Of a stretch of DNA of 60,951 bases, positions 9,047 through 17,611 are shown piece by piece (the first letter of the stretch is position 1; each line of letters begins with the position of its first letter). The notes under the pieces are model-generated. The model saw only the letters and a program-made list of their open reading frames with translations, was not told the DNA's origin and did no database searches. The translations under genes were made by a program, and so were the position numbers. Origin of the DNA: Halieaceae bacterium UBA5085 (GTDB taxonomy: Bacteria; Pseudomonadota; Gammaproteobacteria; Pseudomonadales; Halieaceae); assembly GCA_002414665.1 (NCBI GenBank), contig DIAF01000045.1, positions 209,869 to 270,819 on the forward strand, given 5' to 3'.

Positions 9047-9687
9047 GCTGACAGGGCTTGCCGGGCGAGGTGCAGGAGCATTGCGGCACCGAGAGTGGCA
9101 AGGAGGATGTTGAGCAGCCGGTCAACCAGGGAGGCTCTGCTGCGCAGTATCGCCAGCCAGCGCGGCCGACTCACCGAGAATGCCACAAGGCTGTACCAAC
9201 CAGCGTCCGTCGTCATTACCGTGGCTGTCATCAGAACCTGCGTTGCGATGGCGGGGGCTGCGGGCAGGAACTGGCTGAACAGGGCGACCATGAAGAGTCC
9301 GACCTTGGGGTTCAGGAGGGCCACCAGAAACCCCTCTGAAACTGACTGTGCAATGGACTGTGGGATGGCCGCAGTGGCCTGCAGGTGCGCCGTGGCGCCG
9401 GGTGTCCACTGGCGCAGGCCGCTGAGACCCAGGTAAAGCAGCCATGCTGCGCCGGCTGTCTGTACGGCGGTGAACAGGCCGGGTGAGCGCTGCAGGGCCA
9501 GGGCGAGGCCGCTGACGGTCAATGCGGCGTAGCAGCCGATGGCCGCTGCGTGTGCCAGCGCCGCAGCGAGGCCGGCACGGCGACCGGCACGCGCTGTACA
9601 GCGCAGGATGACCGCAAGGCTGGGTCCCGGCGCCATGGCACCAAGCAGGCAGATGCCAAACAGCGACATCCAGGTCGCAGCGTTCAC
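9043..9687 (-). CDS. LysE/RhtB family amino-acid exporter
   Basis: Six-helix inner-membrane efflux protein. The N-terminal signature AMAPGPSLAVILRCTARAGRRAGLAAALAH is the family hallmark (a PGP motif at the end of helix 1). A central LLNPKVGLFMVALFSQFLP matches the conserved NPK segment. Substrate (homoserine, threonine, lysine or other) cannot be read from sequence. The GTG at 9687 gives 214 aa, the usual family length, with a normal start before the first helix; the ATG at 9669 is an alternative. The open frame extends to 9831, but that part is unlike the family. Confidence 0.85.
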   Translation of the reverse strand: MNAATWMSLFGICLLGAMAPGPSLAVILRCTARAGRRAGLAAALAHAAAIGCYAALTVSGLALALQRSPGLFTAVQTAGAAWLLYLGLSGLRQWTPGATAHLQATAAIPQSIAQSVSEGFLVALLNPKVGLFMVALFSQFLPAAPAIATQVLMTATVMTTDAGWYSLVAFSVSRPRWLAILRSRASLVDRLLNILLATLGAAMLLHLARQALSA

Positions 9688-9819
9688 TGAGGTCTTGCTC
9701 TGTGGTCCGGTAACAGGGTCATTTTTCCATCTTTTTTCCACAGATTCTGTGGATAAGTCGGTGAGTAATTTGTTTAATCCCGGCCTCAGCCCAGTGGTCG
9801 GGGGGCATGTTACAGATTG

Positions 9820-9857
9820 GTTAAAAAACAATCAAACCTAAAAAGATGTTTTTTAAC
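9820..9857. repeat. AT-rich perfect inverted repeat upstream of the LysE exporter gene
   Basis: GTTAAAAAACA (9820-9830) is perfectly inverted as TGTTTTTTAAC (9847-9857) around a 16-nt centre. It lies about 130 bp upstream of the LysE start, in a 430-bp region without genes. The low GC argues against a terminator; a protein-binding site is more likely (inference). Confidence 0.45.
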
Positions 9858-9978
9858 AACAGGTTACGAGGCACTCCTGACATTTGGCATCGGGTTTCCA
9901 TGCTAAGCTTGCAGGGCAGTCCTGCAGTACGGCCAATGTGCATAACCTTTTCCTCGTGTGCTACCAATGGTAACCCCA

Positions 9979-10005
9979 GGCCCCGCGCGGGAACAGCGCG
10001 GGGCC
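9979..10005. repeat. GC-rich perfect hairpin in the LysE-queD intergenic region
   Basis: GGCCCCGCGC (9979-9988) pairs with GCGCGGGGCC (9996-10005) around a 7-nt loop. Neither side has a T-tract. It lies about 115 bp downstream of the queD stop on the minus strand, so it may act as queD's transcript end or as part of a leader. A second weaker pair (CGCGGG 10011 / CCCGCG 10030) follows. I see no gene in the rest of 9688-10118. Confidence 0.45.
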
Positions 10006-10118
10006 GTGTTCGCGGGTAACACCTGCACGACCCGCGACAGAGCCCTGCGCCAATAGCGTCTTTGCAAACGTCAACCGAAAACTTTCATGTTACCGGCATG
10101 TAACGAGTTGGTGACACG

Positions 10119-10475
10119 CTACGGCCCGCGGTATATGCAACCCGATGTGCAGGTTTCGCGGATTTCAATCTGCGTCAGTCCCGGTAATCCCGGTTTGAGC
10201 GCGTTCCATATCCAGCGTGCAATATTTTCGCTGGTGGGGTTTTCCAGCCCGGGTATGTCGTTCAGATAGTAGTGGTCCAATTGCTCAAGAATGGGTTTGA
10301 AGGCGCTCTTGATGTCGCCGAAGTCCATGACCCAGCCACTGGGCTCACTGGCTTCACCAGACACCACCAGGCGTACCTGGAATGAATGGCCGTGCAGACG
10401 TGCACATTTGTGGCCCGCCGGTACATTGGGCAAGCGGTGCGCCGCCTCGAAGTGAAACTCCTTGTAGATGTCCAT
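10119..10475 (-). CDS. queD: 6-carboxy-5,6,7,8-tetrahydropterin synthase
   Basis: Second step of queuosine/7-deazaguanine synthesis: converts 7,8-dihydroneopterin triphosphate to 6-carboxytetrahydropterin. The 118-aa protein has the zinc ligands His13 (AAHRL) and the His pair in RLHGHSF, the catalytic Cys in HKCARLHGH, the His of LDHYYLND, the substrate-binding PTSENIARW and the pterin-anchoring Glu of EIRETCTSGCIY. Length and motif order match E. coli QueD. It stands alone here, with no other queuosine gene in view. No preQ1 riboswitch is evident upstream. Confidence 0.93.
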   Translation of the reverse strand: MDIYKEFHFEAAHRLPNVPAGHKCARLHGHSFQVRLVVSGEASEPSGWVMDFGDIKSAFKPILEQLDHYYLNDIPGLENPTSENIARWIWNALKPGLPGLTQIEIRETCTSGCIYRGP

Positions 10476-10621
10476 GTAGCCAGAGCCTGTGGGTTGTGTT
10501 GCCGTGCGTGACCAGGGCAGTCACAACGCGCGCCAAACGGATTGAGGAAACGCGAAATATTACTATCAAACACGGGTTTTTTCAGCGTTGTAAAAAATCC
10601 GCGATTTTTATTCCGGAACGT

Positions 10622-10649
10622 TTGACAGCCTTTTTTTTATCTCTATAAT
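10622..10649 (+). promoter_or_regulatory. Sigma-70 promoter of the tRNA-Val/tRNA-Asp operon
   Basis: A perfect TTGACA (10622-10627) and a perfect TATAAT (10644-10649) are separated by 16 bp. A GC-rich discriminator (GCGCG) follows at once, as expected for stable-RNA promoters under stringent control. Confidence 0.85.
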
Positions 10650-10666
10650 GCGCGTTCTCGGTCAGG

Positions 10667-10742
10667 GGGTGGTTAGCTCAGCTGGGAGAGCATCTGCCTT
10701 ACAAGCAGAGGGTCGGCGGTTCGATCCCGTCACCACCCACCA
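10667..10742 (+). tRNA. tRNA-Val (anticodon TAC)
   Basis: 76-nt cloverleaf with the CCA end encoded. The acceptor GGGTGGT pairs with ACCACCC, the D-arm is GCTCAGCTGGGAGAGC, the anticodon loop CTTACAA is flanked by CTGC/GCAG, and the T-arm is GGCGG TTCGATC CCGTC. First gene of a two-tRNA operon. Confidence 0.97.
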
Positions 10743-10759
10743 TCAACCGAGGACTTTCT

Positions 10760-10836
10760 GGAGCGGTAGTTCAGTTGGTCAGAATACCGGCCTGTCACGC
10801 CGGGGGTCGCGGGTTCGAGCCCCGTCCGCTCCGCCA
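10760..10836 (+). tRNA. tRNA-Asp (anticodon GTC)
   Basis: 77-nt cloverleaf with encoded CCA. The acceptor GGAGCGG pairs with CCGCTCC, discriminator G. The anticodon loop CTGTCAC reads GTC and the T-loop is TTCGAGC. It lies 17 bp after tRNA-Val and is co-transcribed with it. Confidence 0.97.
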
Positions 10837-10841
10837 ATTGC

Positions 10842-10870
10842 AAAAAAAGCCACCCTCGGGTGGCTTTTTT
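10842..10870. terminator. Terminator of the tRNA operon, probably bidirectional
   Basis: GCCACCC / GGGTGGC with a 2-nt loop, flanked by an A-run and a T-run. It also lies 16 bp past the stop of the convergent thiolase gene. Confidence 0.88.
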
Positions 10871-10885
10871 GTGTCCGCCGCGCGC

Positions 10886-12118
10886 TCAGATACGTTCGAT
10901 AATGATCGCCGGGGCCATGCCGCCAGCGGCGCACATGGTGACCAGACCAAACTGCTTGTCCCGACGCTCAAGCTCGTCAAGCAAGGTGCCGATGAGTATG
11001 GAGCCGGTTGCACCAATCGGGTGCCCCAGTGCCATCGCACCACCGTTCACGTTCACCTTATCCCGATCGAGTTCGAGGTCGCGGATAAACTTTTCCGCAA
11101 CAACGGCAAACGCCTCGTTGATTTCGAACAGGTCGATGTCCGACAGCTGCATGCCGGCTTTCGCCAGTACCTTGCGCGCGGCAGGAACCGGGGCATTGAG
11201 CATGAGCGTGGGAGAGTCACCCATGTTCGCCATGGCCACAATGCGGCCCCGGGGTTTCATCCCATGCGCCTTCGCATAGGCGGGGGATGCCAGCAGGATT
11301 GCCGCGGCACCGTCCACAACACCGGACGAGTTGCCGGCATGGTGCACGTGGTTGATCTTCAGGTCGGGGTAGGCCTGGTTGACCAGCTTGCGGAATGTGG
11401 TTCCGGCTTCGTCAAGGGGGTAGTCTGCCAGCGCCTCGAAAGAGGGTTTGAGCTCCGACAGGGTTGCCAGTGTGGTGCTCGGGCGCGGGAACTCCTCGTG
11501 GTCCAGCGCCAGACTGCCGTCAAGGCGATAGACAGGAATCAGGCTGCGTTCAAAATGTCCGTTGCTGATGGCATGTGCGGCGCGCTGCTGCGACAGCGCG
11601 GCGAGGCTGTCGACCGCGTGTCGATCGATGCCTTCCAGTGTGGCAATGGCGTCAGCACACACGCCCTGATGCGGTTGGGGGTGCTTCTCCCGCAGGCGCA
11701 GATTGTCGCTGTCGATGAAGGGTGACTGGTTGGGGTCGCTGCCAAAGGTCGACATCATTTCACAGCCGCCACCGATCACCAGATCTTCCATTCCCGACAT
11801 GATCGAGGCGGCCGCCATGCTCACCGAGGTGATGCCCGACCCGCAGAAACGGTCCAGGGTCACGCCGGAGGAGCGGACGTCGTAGCCGGCGTCCAGAGCC
11901 GCCATGCGGGCGAGGTCCCCACCCTGCTGGCCGCGCTGGGAGCTGGTGCCGAAAATGATGTCATCGACTTCTGCGGTGTTCAGTTGATTGCGCTCTGCGA
12001 TCGCGCGCAGGACGGTTGCCGCAAGGTGTTGCGGGTGCTGGTCGGCGAGCGCGCCCTTGCCCTTTTTGCCGATGCCACGTGGTGTTCGGCAGGCATCGAT
12101 AATCCATGCTTCTGACAT
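10886..12118 (-). CDS. Acetyl-CoA acetyltransferase (thiolase), 410 aa
   Basis: Thiolase that would cleave 3-ketoacyl-CoA or condense acetyl-CoA. The nucleophilic Cys lies in LDRFCGSGITSV, the active-site His in GGAMALGHPIGATGS, and the second Cys in MCAAGGMAPAIIIERI at the C-terminus. The ATG at 12118 is chosen because GAGGA lies upstream and the protein then begins with the usual SEAWIIDACRTPRG. It sits 41 bp after a crotonase gene on the same strand, forming a hydratase-thiolase pair typical of a beta-oxidation-type pathway. Two further CoA-ester genes lie upstream on the same strand. Confidence 0.93.
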   Translation of the reverse strand: MSEAWIIDACRTPRGIGKKGKGALADQHPQHLAATVLRAIAERNQLNTAEVDDIIFGTSSQRGQQGGDLARMAALDAGYDVRSSGVTLDRFCGSGITSVSMAAASIMSGMEDLVIGGGCEMMSTFGSDPNQSPFIDSDNLRLREKHPQPHQGVCADAIATLEGIDRHAVDSLAALSQQRAAHAISNGHFERSLIPVYRLDGSLALDHEEFPRPSTTLATLSELKPSFEALADYPLDEAGTTFRKLVNQAYPDLKINHVHHAGNSSGVVDGAAAILLASPAYAKAHGMKPRGRIVAMANMGDSPTLMLNAPVPAARKVLAKAGMQLSDIDLFEINEAFAVVAEKFIRDLELDRDKVNVNGGAMALGHPIGATGSILIGTLLDELERRDKQFGLVTMCAAGGMAPAIIIERI

Positions 12119-12159
12119 TGCTGTAGTCCTCAAGTATTGTGGTTTCCGGCGTACCGCGT

Positions 12160-12927
12160 TCAGCGGCCTTTCCATTGTGGCGCGCGCTTCTCCGCGAACG
12201 CGGTGGCGCCCTCGATGGCATCCTCACTGGTGAAAATGGGTTGAATGATGGTCTGCTGTCTGGCAAACATCTCAGCGCTGCTCCAGTCCTGGGCACTATC
12301 TACCACCTGTTTGCTCAGGGCGACTGCCAGCGGGCCGTTGGCAGCGATCTTGCGCGCCAGGGCTTTTGCGGCGTCCAGCGCACTGCCGGCCGGCACGACC
12401 TCGTTGATCAGACCCAGGTCAAACGCGCGCTGTGCGGAGATGAAATCGCCGGTCAGCGCCAGTTCCTTGGCAATGCGAGAGGGAATCTGCTTGGGCAGCT
12501 TGATCAGCCCCCCGGCGCCGGCTGCAAGTCCGCGTTTCACTTCGGGAATGCCGAACTTTGAGTCATCGGCGGCGACGATCAGGTCGCAACTGATCGCCAG
12601 CTCGAAGCCGCCGGCCAGCGCATAGCCCTCAATCGCCGCGATCAGTGGCTTCGCAGGTGTGTATTCGCAGAGACCGGCAAAGCCGCGCCCGTCAACGATA
12701 GGCAGTTCGCCGGTGACGAAGGCTTTCAGGTCCATGCCGGAGCAGAAGGTGCCGCCGGCGCCGGTGAGTATCGCGACGCGCAATTCCGGATTACTTTCAA
12801 GCTCATCAATGGCGGCAGCTATGCCGTCGGCCACCGCCTTGTTCACCGCGTTTTTTGCGGCGGGGCGGTTTAGCGTGATGGTCAGGACGCCATCGTCGAT
12901 ATCGGTCATTACAGCGTGCTCGGACAT
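12160..12927 (-). CDS. Enoyl-CoA hydratase family protein (255 aa)
   Basis: Crotonase fold with both catalytic glutamates of true hydratases: Glu in LAGGFELAISCD and Glu in FGIPEVKRGLAAGAGGL. The oxyanion hole is formed by TFCSGMDLKAF and ALAGGFEL. Expected reaction is hydration of trans-2-enoyl-CoA; the natural substrate is unknown. The product would feed the thiolase encoded 41 bp downstream. The start codon begins MSEHAVMTDIDDGV, with the sequence before it giving only a weak ribosome-binding site. The 135 bp upstream to the DUF35 gene show no other gene. Confidence 0.9.
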   Translation of the reverse strand: MSEHAVMTDIDDGVLTITLNRPAAKNAVNKAVADGIAAAIDELESNPELRVAILTGAGGTFCSGMDLKAFVTGELPIVDGRGFAGLCEYTPAKPLIAAIEGYALAGGFELAISCDLIVAADDSKFGIPEVKRGLAAGAGGLIKLPKQIPSRIAKELALTGDFISAQRAFDLGLINEVVPAGSALDAAKALARKIAANGPLAVALSKQVVDSAQDWSSAEMFARQQTIIQPIFTSEDAIEGATAFAEKRAPQWKGR

Positions 12928-13062
12928 GTGTTCACTCCATGCGGGTCAGTAGTTCAGGTTTTTTTTCCAGCCTCGATGATCGCCGGTGTCCGGATCATAC
13001 TGCGCCGCGGCGCAAAGCGTAACCGGCCCGGCGGACTATCCGGAAAACCGGGACGGCGGTCA

Positions 13063-13482
13063 TCAGAACCCGGAGTACGGTGTAAAGGCGGGGGCCATAT
13101 AGGGTGTACCGCCTATTTGCTGTACCGGGATGAAGTCGACTCGACCGGGCATGTCGCAGCGCAGACTGGAGGCGGGGTTCTGCGTTACCCGCATGACAAT
13201 GCGGATGTCCGGTGACTCCAGCGGACTCACCAGAGCACAGGTGTAGGCTTCGCGGAAATGCGGGTTTAATCCCCCGGTGACCTCGCACCAGCTGATTAAC
13301 GATGCCTCGCCGGACAGCCTGCGCCAGTGCAGGTCTCCCTGACAGTGCGGGCAGTGTGGGCGCGGGTACCAGACCGCGCGGTCGCAGGCTGCGCACCAGG
13401 GGACCTGCAGTTCCTTGCGTGATACAGCAGCCCAGAATGGCCCGGCCAGCGGATGGTCCAGATCGGGTAGGTTCACGCGCAC
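13063..13482 (-). CDS. DUF35 family protein (zinc ribbon + OB-fold), 139 aa
   Basis: N-terminal rubredoxin-like zinc ribbon with CAAC near residue 30 and CPHC near 44, followed by an OB-fold-like segment (SLISWCEVTGG ... IRIVMRVTQNP). In known systems DUF35 proteins bind thiolase-like partners and acyl-CoA; in actinobacterial steroid side-chain degradation the ChsH2 DUF35 domain pairs with the aldolase Ltp2. Here the start overlaps the stop of the thiolase-like gene by 10 bp, a strong sign of translational coupling and a physical complex. Confidence 0.88.
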   Translation of the reverse strand: MRVNLPDLDHPLAGPFWAAVSRKELQVPWCAACDRAVWYPRPHCPHCQGDLHWRRLSGEASLISWCEVTGGLNPHFREAYTCALVSPLESPDIRIVMRVTQNPASSLRCDMPGRVDFIPVQQIGGTPYMAPAFTPYSGF

Positions 13483-14726
13483 CTCCGGGACAGCACCAGT
13501 GTGGCCGCTTCGTCAGCGGTAAAACCTGCGTACACGGCACGTTGCGCTTCCGTGACCTGGTTGGCGGCGCTGCCACGCAGCTGGCGCACCAGCTCCACGA
13601 CGTGGGAGGCTCCGAGCAAGTAGCCGTGTGATAGCAGCCCACCGTGCGTATTGCAGGGTATGCCGCCCTGTCGCCGCGTACGCTCATAATACAGGCGGTC
13701 TTCCTGGACGAAGCTGCCGCCGTCGCCTTTGCGGCAGAAGCCCAGGTCCTCAATCTGCATCAACGCGGTGCTCGAAAAACAGTCGTAGACCGCAATCACG
13801 TCGACCTCGGCAGGCGCTGTTCCGGCCATGGCATAGGCCCAGGGCGCGGCGAAAACCTGTGGCGTGGAGGTCAGGTCCAGCTGCTGGCTGATGTAGGGCG
13901 CACTGGCGATGCGCCCATGCCCAACGCCATCGATGTTGATGGGAATTTGGGGCATGTCGGCCGCGCGCTCCGCGGGGCTCATTACCCACGCCGCTGCGCC
14001 GTCGGAGATCAGGCAGCAGTCTTCGCGTCGCAATGGGCTTGCCAGTGCGGGTCTGGCGAGGTAGTCCTCTAGCGTCAGGGCGCGATCGCGCATCACCGCG
14101 CCAGGGTGTCCGTTTGCGTGGCGACGAAAGGTGAGCGGGATGGCGGCGAGCTGTGCCTCGGTGAGATCGTACTCGTGCATGTACCGTCTGGCGAAGGTGG
14201 CGAAATAGACAGGCTGTGGGTACCAGCCCAGAGGCACCTCAAAAAGTGCCTTCATTTCTTCCCCGGCGTGCCAGTCTCCCGGTGTTCCGGTGCCGGCTGC
14301 CCGGCGAGTGGCCCAATCTACAGCGAACACATTGACGATATGCCTGGCCCGGCCGGTGCGCATCGCCAGCGCCGCCTGATGCGCGCAGGTGGCTGCCCAT
14401 ATCATCGCGCCGCCGTCGGTGCTGAACCAGAGGGGACCCCTGGTACCGAAGTAGCGGTGGAAATCCTCAGGTGTGATTTGATCGGCGATGTGCCCGGACA
14501 CCATCAGCCCGTCGATATCCTGCGGCTGTAGGCCGGCATCGGCGATCGCTGCTGCCACCGCCTGCAGCGCCATCTGCCGTGGGTCGCGGCCCGAGGGTCC
14601 GCTCACGGCAGTTTCTCCCACGCCGGTGATGGCTGCTATACCGTGGATATCCTCCAGGGGCATCGCCGTCCCGCCCGCCGGCACTGATGCGGCGCGCGCA
14701 AGCGACTGCAGCGATAGTGCTGGCAT
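13473..14726 (-). CDS. Thiolase-like protein, possible Ltp2-type CoA aldolase (417 aa)
   Basis: SCP-x/thiolase-like fold beginning IAAITGVGETAVSG and ending with NTHGGLLSHGYLLGASH. Two departures from true thiolases are visible. The position of the nucleophilic Cys (usually after a GG turn) reads DGGAMIWAA, without Cys, and the usual GHPxGA His is Tyr (HGYLLGA). Loss of the thiolase nucleophile fits retro-aldol enzymes such as Ltp2, which cleave steroid side chains as CoA esters with a DUF35 partner; that role is inferred here. The start at 14726 has a GGAG upstream; the ATG at 14663 matches the family start better and remains possible. Confidence 0.82.
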   Translation of the reverse strand: MPALSLQSLARAASVPAGGTAMPLEDIHGIAAITGVGETAVSGPSGRDPRQMALQAVAAAIADAGLQPQDIDGLMVSGHIADQITPEDFHRYFGTRGPLWFSTDGGAMIWAATCAHQAALAMRTGRARHIVNVFAVDWATRRAAGTGTPGDWHAGEEMKALFEVPLGWYPQPVYFATFARRYMHEYDLTEAQLAAIPLTFRRHANGHPGAVMRDRALTLEDYLARPALASPLRREDCCLISDGAAAWVMSPAERAADMPQIPINIDGVGHGRIASAPYISQQLDLTSTPQVFAAPWAYAMAGTAPAEVDVIAVYDCFSSTALMQIEDLGFCRKGDGGSFVQEDRLYYERTRRQGGIPCNTHGGLLSHGYLLGASHVVELVRQLRGSAANQVTEAQRAVYAGFTADEAATLVLSRRCA

Positions 14727-15020
14727 CAGAGCCGGCTCCGCTGTGTGATCGTGGAGTTGTGCCGAGTTGTGTGCATGCGGAGCCTGCCTGAGGTCGTTGT
14801 CTGGCTGCGAAGACTAGCCCGGGGTGCGTTCCCGGGGCAAGCTGAGCGGCCCGGTAGCGAGCGTCCTGGATGATTCTACAGCCTTCGCGCCACCCGGGTG
14901 CGAGTCGGTATAAGCACTTGCACCGCGCCGTTTAAGCACGCGGGTAAAAACGTCTATCATCCGCGGTTGAGTCTTAGTGAGCCGGGCCGCAGCGTCCGCA
15001 CGGTTGCCAAGGAGTTTGCA

Positions 15021-16010
15021 ATGCCGAAACCTCGTCCCCCCATGCCGATACCCTTCGGCTGGTTTGTTGTCTCCTACAGCGATGAACTCGCGGTAGGGCA
15101 GTCTCGCGCGGTCACCTACTTCGGCCGTGAAATGGTGCTCTTCCGCACTGAATCGGGCCGCGCCGTACTCCTTGATGCATACTGTCCTCACCTCGGCGCG
15201 CACCTGGGGTACGGTATCAATGAAAGCAGTGGGCAGGGCGGGCGTATCGAGGGCGAAAGTATTGTCTGTCCTTTCCACGCCTGGAAGTTCGATGCCGCGG
15301 GTTACTGCACCGATGTCCCGTACGCGAAAAACATGCCGCCCAAGGTTGTTGGCAAACAGTGCCTGGAGTCGTATCCGGTGGTAGAAGATAATCAGGTGAT
15401 TTATGCTTGGTACCACCCGGAGGGTGTGGCGCCCATGTGGGAGGTGGAGTCCTTCGAAGAGGCCAACAGCGCTGAATGGGCGCCATTGCAGCGCTTTGAG
15501 TGGATCATCAAAACCGCGTGCCAGGAGATGGCGGAAAATGGCGCCGACTCTGCCCACTTCCGCTATGTGCACCAGACTGCGACCTTCCCGGAGACAGAGT
15601 TGACCTATGACCAGCACTATTCGCTGGGGGTGCAGCGTGCGGACATGAAAACTCCCAGGGGTATGGTGAAAGGCAGCATAACCTCCAAGAATATCGGTCC
15701 GGGGCAGGGTTTTACACGTTTCGAGGGCATCGCGAGCACCTTCCTGATGGGGAATGTCACCCCCATTGACGATGACACGGTACATGTGCGCTTTGCCTTC
15801 ACGCAGCCGCTGGTGGACGGTGAGGTCAAGGCCGGTGGTGTCAACGCAGCGATTATCCGGGATATCTGCAAGCAGCTGGACGAAGACAAACCCATCTGGG
15901 AAAACAAGATGTTTCGCCCGCAACCGGTACTCTGCGATGGCGATGGCCCGATTGCTCGGTTCCGCAAGTGGTACGGCCAGTTTTACGCTGAGCCCTTTAC
16001 AACCGCCTAG
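15021..16010 (+). CDS. KshA-like Rieske [2Fe-2S] ring-hydroxylating oxygenase (329 aa)
   Basis: Oxygenase component of a Rieske non-heme iron system. The Rieske cluster ligands are Cys55/His57 (YCPHLGAH) and Cys83/His86 (CPFHAW). The mononuclear iron motif is ENGADSAHFRYVH with Asp176, His179 and His184. The N-terminus (PFGWFVVSYSDELAVG, YFGREMVLFR) closely resembles KshA, the 3-ketosteroid-9-alpha-hydroxylase. A reductase partner is not in view. AAGGAG lies 6 bases before the ATG. It is divergent from the thiolase-like/DUF35 operon (294-bp gap), which supports a shared steroid or isoprenoid pathway (inference). Confidence 0.88.
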   Translation: MPKPRPPMPIPFGWFVVSYSDELAVGQSRAVTYFGREMVLFRTESGRAVLLDAYCPHLGAHLGYGINESSGQGGRIEGESIVCPFHAWKFDAAGYCTDVPYAKNMPPKVVGKQCLESYPVVEDNQVIYAWYHPEGVAPMWEVESFEEANSAEWAPLQRFEWIIKTACQEMAENGADSAHFRYVHQTATFPETELTYDQHYSLGVQRADMKTPRGMVKGSITSKNIGPGQGFTRFEGIASTFLMGNVTPIDDDTVHVRFAFTQPLVDGEVKAGGVNAAIIRDICKQLDEDKPIWENKMFRPQPVLCDGDGPIARFRKWYGQFYAEPFTTA

Positions 16011-16015
16011 GCTGT

Positions 16016-16040
16016 GTTGGCCGCGAATCCCGCGGCCAAC
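16016..16040. terminator. GC hairpin between convergent genes
   Basis: A perfect 10-bp stem, GTTGGCCGCG / CGCGGCCAAC with a 5-nt loop, fills the gap between the Rieske and beta-CASP stop codons. No T-tract on either strand, so termination is inferred from position. Confidence 0.55.
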
Positions 16041-16041
16041 C

Positions 16042-17445
16042 TCAGAATGCGATGCTGTCACCCTCGGCGGGTATTGCCGCCCGGCGCTGGTGTTGCTCCC
16101 AGAGCAGCGATGCCAGCGCGTCCTGTGCATCCGGTTCGCCGTGCACCAGTACCAGCCGCGCCGACGCTTCGAAATTCGCCGCCCAGGCCAGCAGCTCACT
16201 CTGTCCGGCGTGTGCCGAGAAACAGCCCAGGGTTTCTATGCGGGCCTTGACGGCATACTCCTCACCGAACAGCTTGACACTCTGCATGCCATCGACCAAC
16301 AGGCGGCCCAGTGTGCCGCGGGCCTGAAAACCGGCGAATATCACGGTATTGCGATCGTCCCAGATACGCTGTTTGAAGTGATGTCGGATGCGACCGCCGG
16401 TGCACATGCCGCTGCCAGCAATGATGATCGCGCCACCCTTGATGCGGTTGATGGCCATCGATTGTTCCGTATCGGCAGTCAGTTGCAGGCGAGGCAGAAA
16501 GTCGGCCAGTGATTCCTTGTGTGCGTCCGACAGCTCGCGAATGTCCTCCCCATCCATGATGTCCAGCCAGCGGTCGTAGACCCTGGTGACCTCGATAGCC
16601 ATGGGGCTGTCGAGAAATACCTGCCAGTTGTCGAGTTGCCCCGCGTGGTGCAGGCGGCCGAGGTGGAACAGGATCTCCTGTGTGCGGCCGACGGCAAAGG
16701 AGGGGATCATCACGCTGCCGCCCTGGTTCCAGGTGTCGTGCAGTATCTGCGCGAACTCCTCCATGGAATCATCCTCGTAGCGATGGTCCCGGTCGCCATA
16801 GGTGCTTTCCATGAGCACGATGTCTGCCTTTTCCAGCGTGGCGGGGTCGTTCATCAGCACTGAACCCTTGCGGCCCAGGTCACCGGAAAACACCAGCCGC
16901 TTTTCGGTGGCGTTCTCCGTGAGCACGATTTCCACGACGGCTGAGCCGAGGATGTGTCCGGCATCGTGGAGAGTAACACTGCAGTGCTGGCCGAGTTTGA
17001 ACGGTTTACGGTAGCGGCTGGGCTGCAGCTGTTTGAGAACCCGTTCTACATCCTCTTCGTCATACACCGGCTCACGGGTCTTTCGACCGCGTCGCGAGGC
17101 CCGCAGGTTTTCGCGCTCGAGGTCGCGCAGGTAGAGGCCGACCGCGTCGCGCAACATGATGGGCAGCAGATCGGCCGTAGCACGGGTGCAGTGAATCGGC
17201 CCCTTGAACCCCTGGTGTACCAGCAACGGCAACATCCCGCAGTGGTCCAGATGGGCGTGGGACAGGACGACAGCGTCAATACTGTCGGGGCGGAAGCTGA
17301 AGCGCTCGTTGTGGATGCGTTCAACCGCATCGCCGCCCTGGCGCAGGCCGCAATCCAGCAGGATCCGTCCGCAGGCCTTGGACTCCAGCAGGTGACAGGA
17401 CCCCGTGACTTCCTGCGCCGCGCCATAAAATGTGAGAGTTGCCAT
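16042..17445 (-). CDS. Metallo-beta-lactamase / beta-CASP family RNase-like protein
   Basis: 467 aa. The MBL metal-binding motif SHAHLDHCG is near residue 57, with further metal ligands in HDAGHILGSA and SGDLG. The beta-CASP part shows PSFAVGRTQE, IAGSGMCTGGR and a late His in CFSAHAGQSE. This is the bacterial/archaeal CPSF-like group of RNA-processing nucleases; the RNA target in gammaproteobacteria is not settled. The ATG at 17445 is chosen because AAAGAGG lies upstream and MATLTFYGAAQEVTGS is the typical N-terminus. Divergent from lipA. Confidence 0.9.
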   Translation of the reverse strand: MATLTFYGAAQEVTGSCHLLESKACGRILLDCGLRQGGDAVERIHNERFSFRPDSIDAVVLSHAHLDHCGMLPLLVHQGFKGPIHCTRATADLLPIMLRDAVGLYLRDLERENLRASRRGRKTREPVYDEEDVERVLKQLQPSRYRKPFKLGQHCSVTLHDAGHILGSAVVEIVLTENATEKRLVFSGDLGRKGSVLMNDPATLEKADIVLMESTYGDRDHRYEDDSMEEFAQILHDTWNQGGSVMIPSFAVGRTQEILFHLGRLHHAGQLDNWQVFLDSPMAIEVTRVYDRWLDIMDGEDIRELSDAHKESLADFLPRLQLTADTEQSMAINRIKGGAIIIAGSGMCTGGRIRHHFKQRIWDDRNTVIFAGFQARGTLGRLLVDGMQSVKLFGEEYAVKARIETLGCFSAHAGQSELLAWAANFEASARLVLVHGEPDAQDALASLLWEQHQRRAAIPAEGDSIAF

Positions 17446-17611
17446 AAGCGGCCTCTTTGAACCAGATGGTGACAATTGTACCTTGTGCCACATGGGGCCG
17501 TCTGCTCTTTGCCTCCGCCCACGGGGCCCTGCGCGGGTTGCAGGACTCGGCTATAATTGCCGGTTTGCGGGCAGGGCCCGACTGCTCAGGCACAGGCGAC
17601 AGGACAGCAAT

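Noticed and set aside
10476..10621. preQ1 riboswitch upstream of queD
   Set aside because: No preQ1-like hairpin plus A-rich tail could be recognised in the leader.
14814..16199. 461-codon minus-strand open frame opposite the Rieske oxygenase
   Set aside because: The plus strand carries intact Rieske and iron-binding motifs, and the minus frame has no recognisable features.
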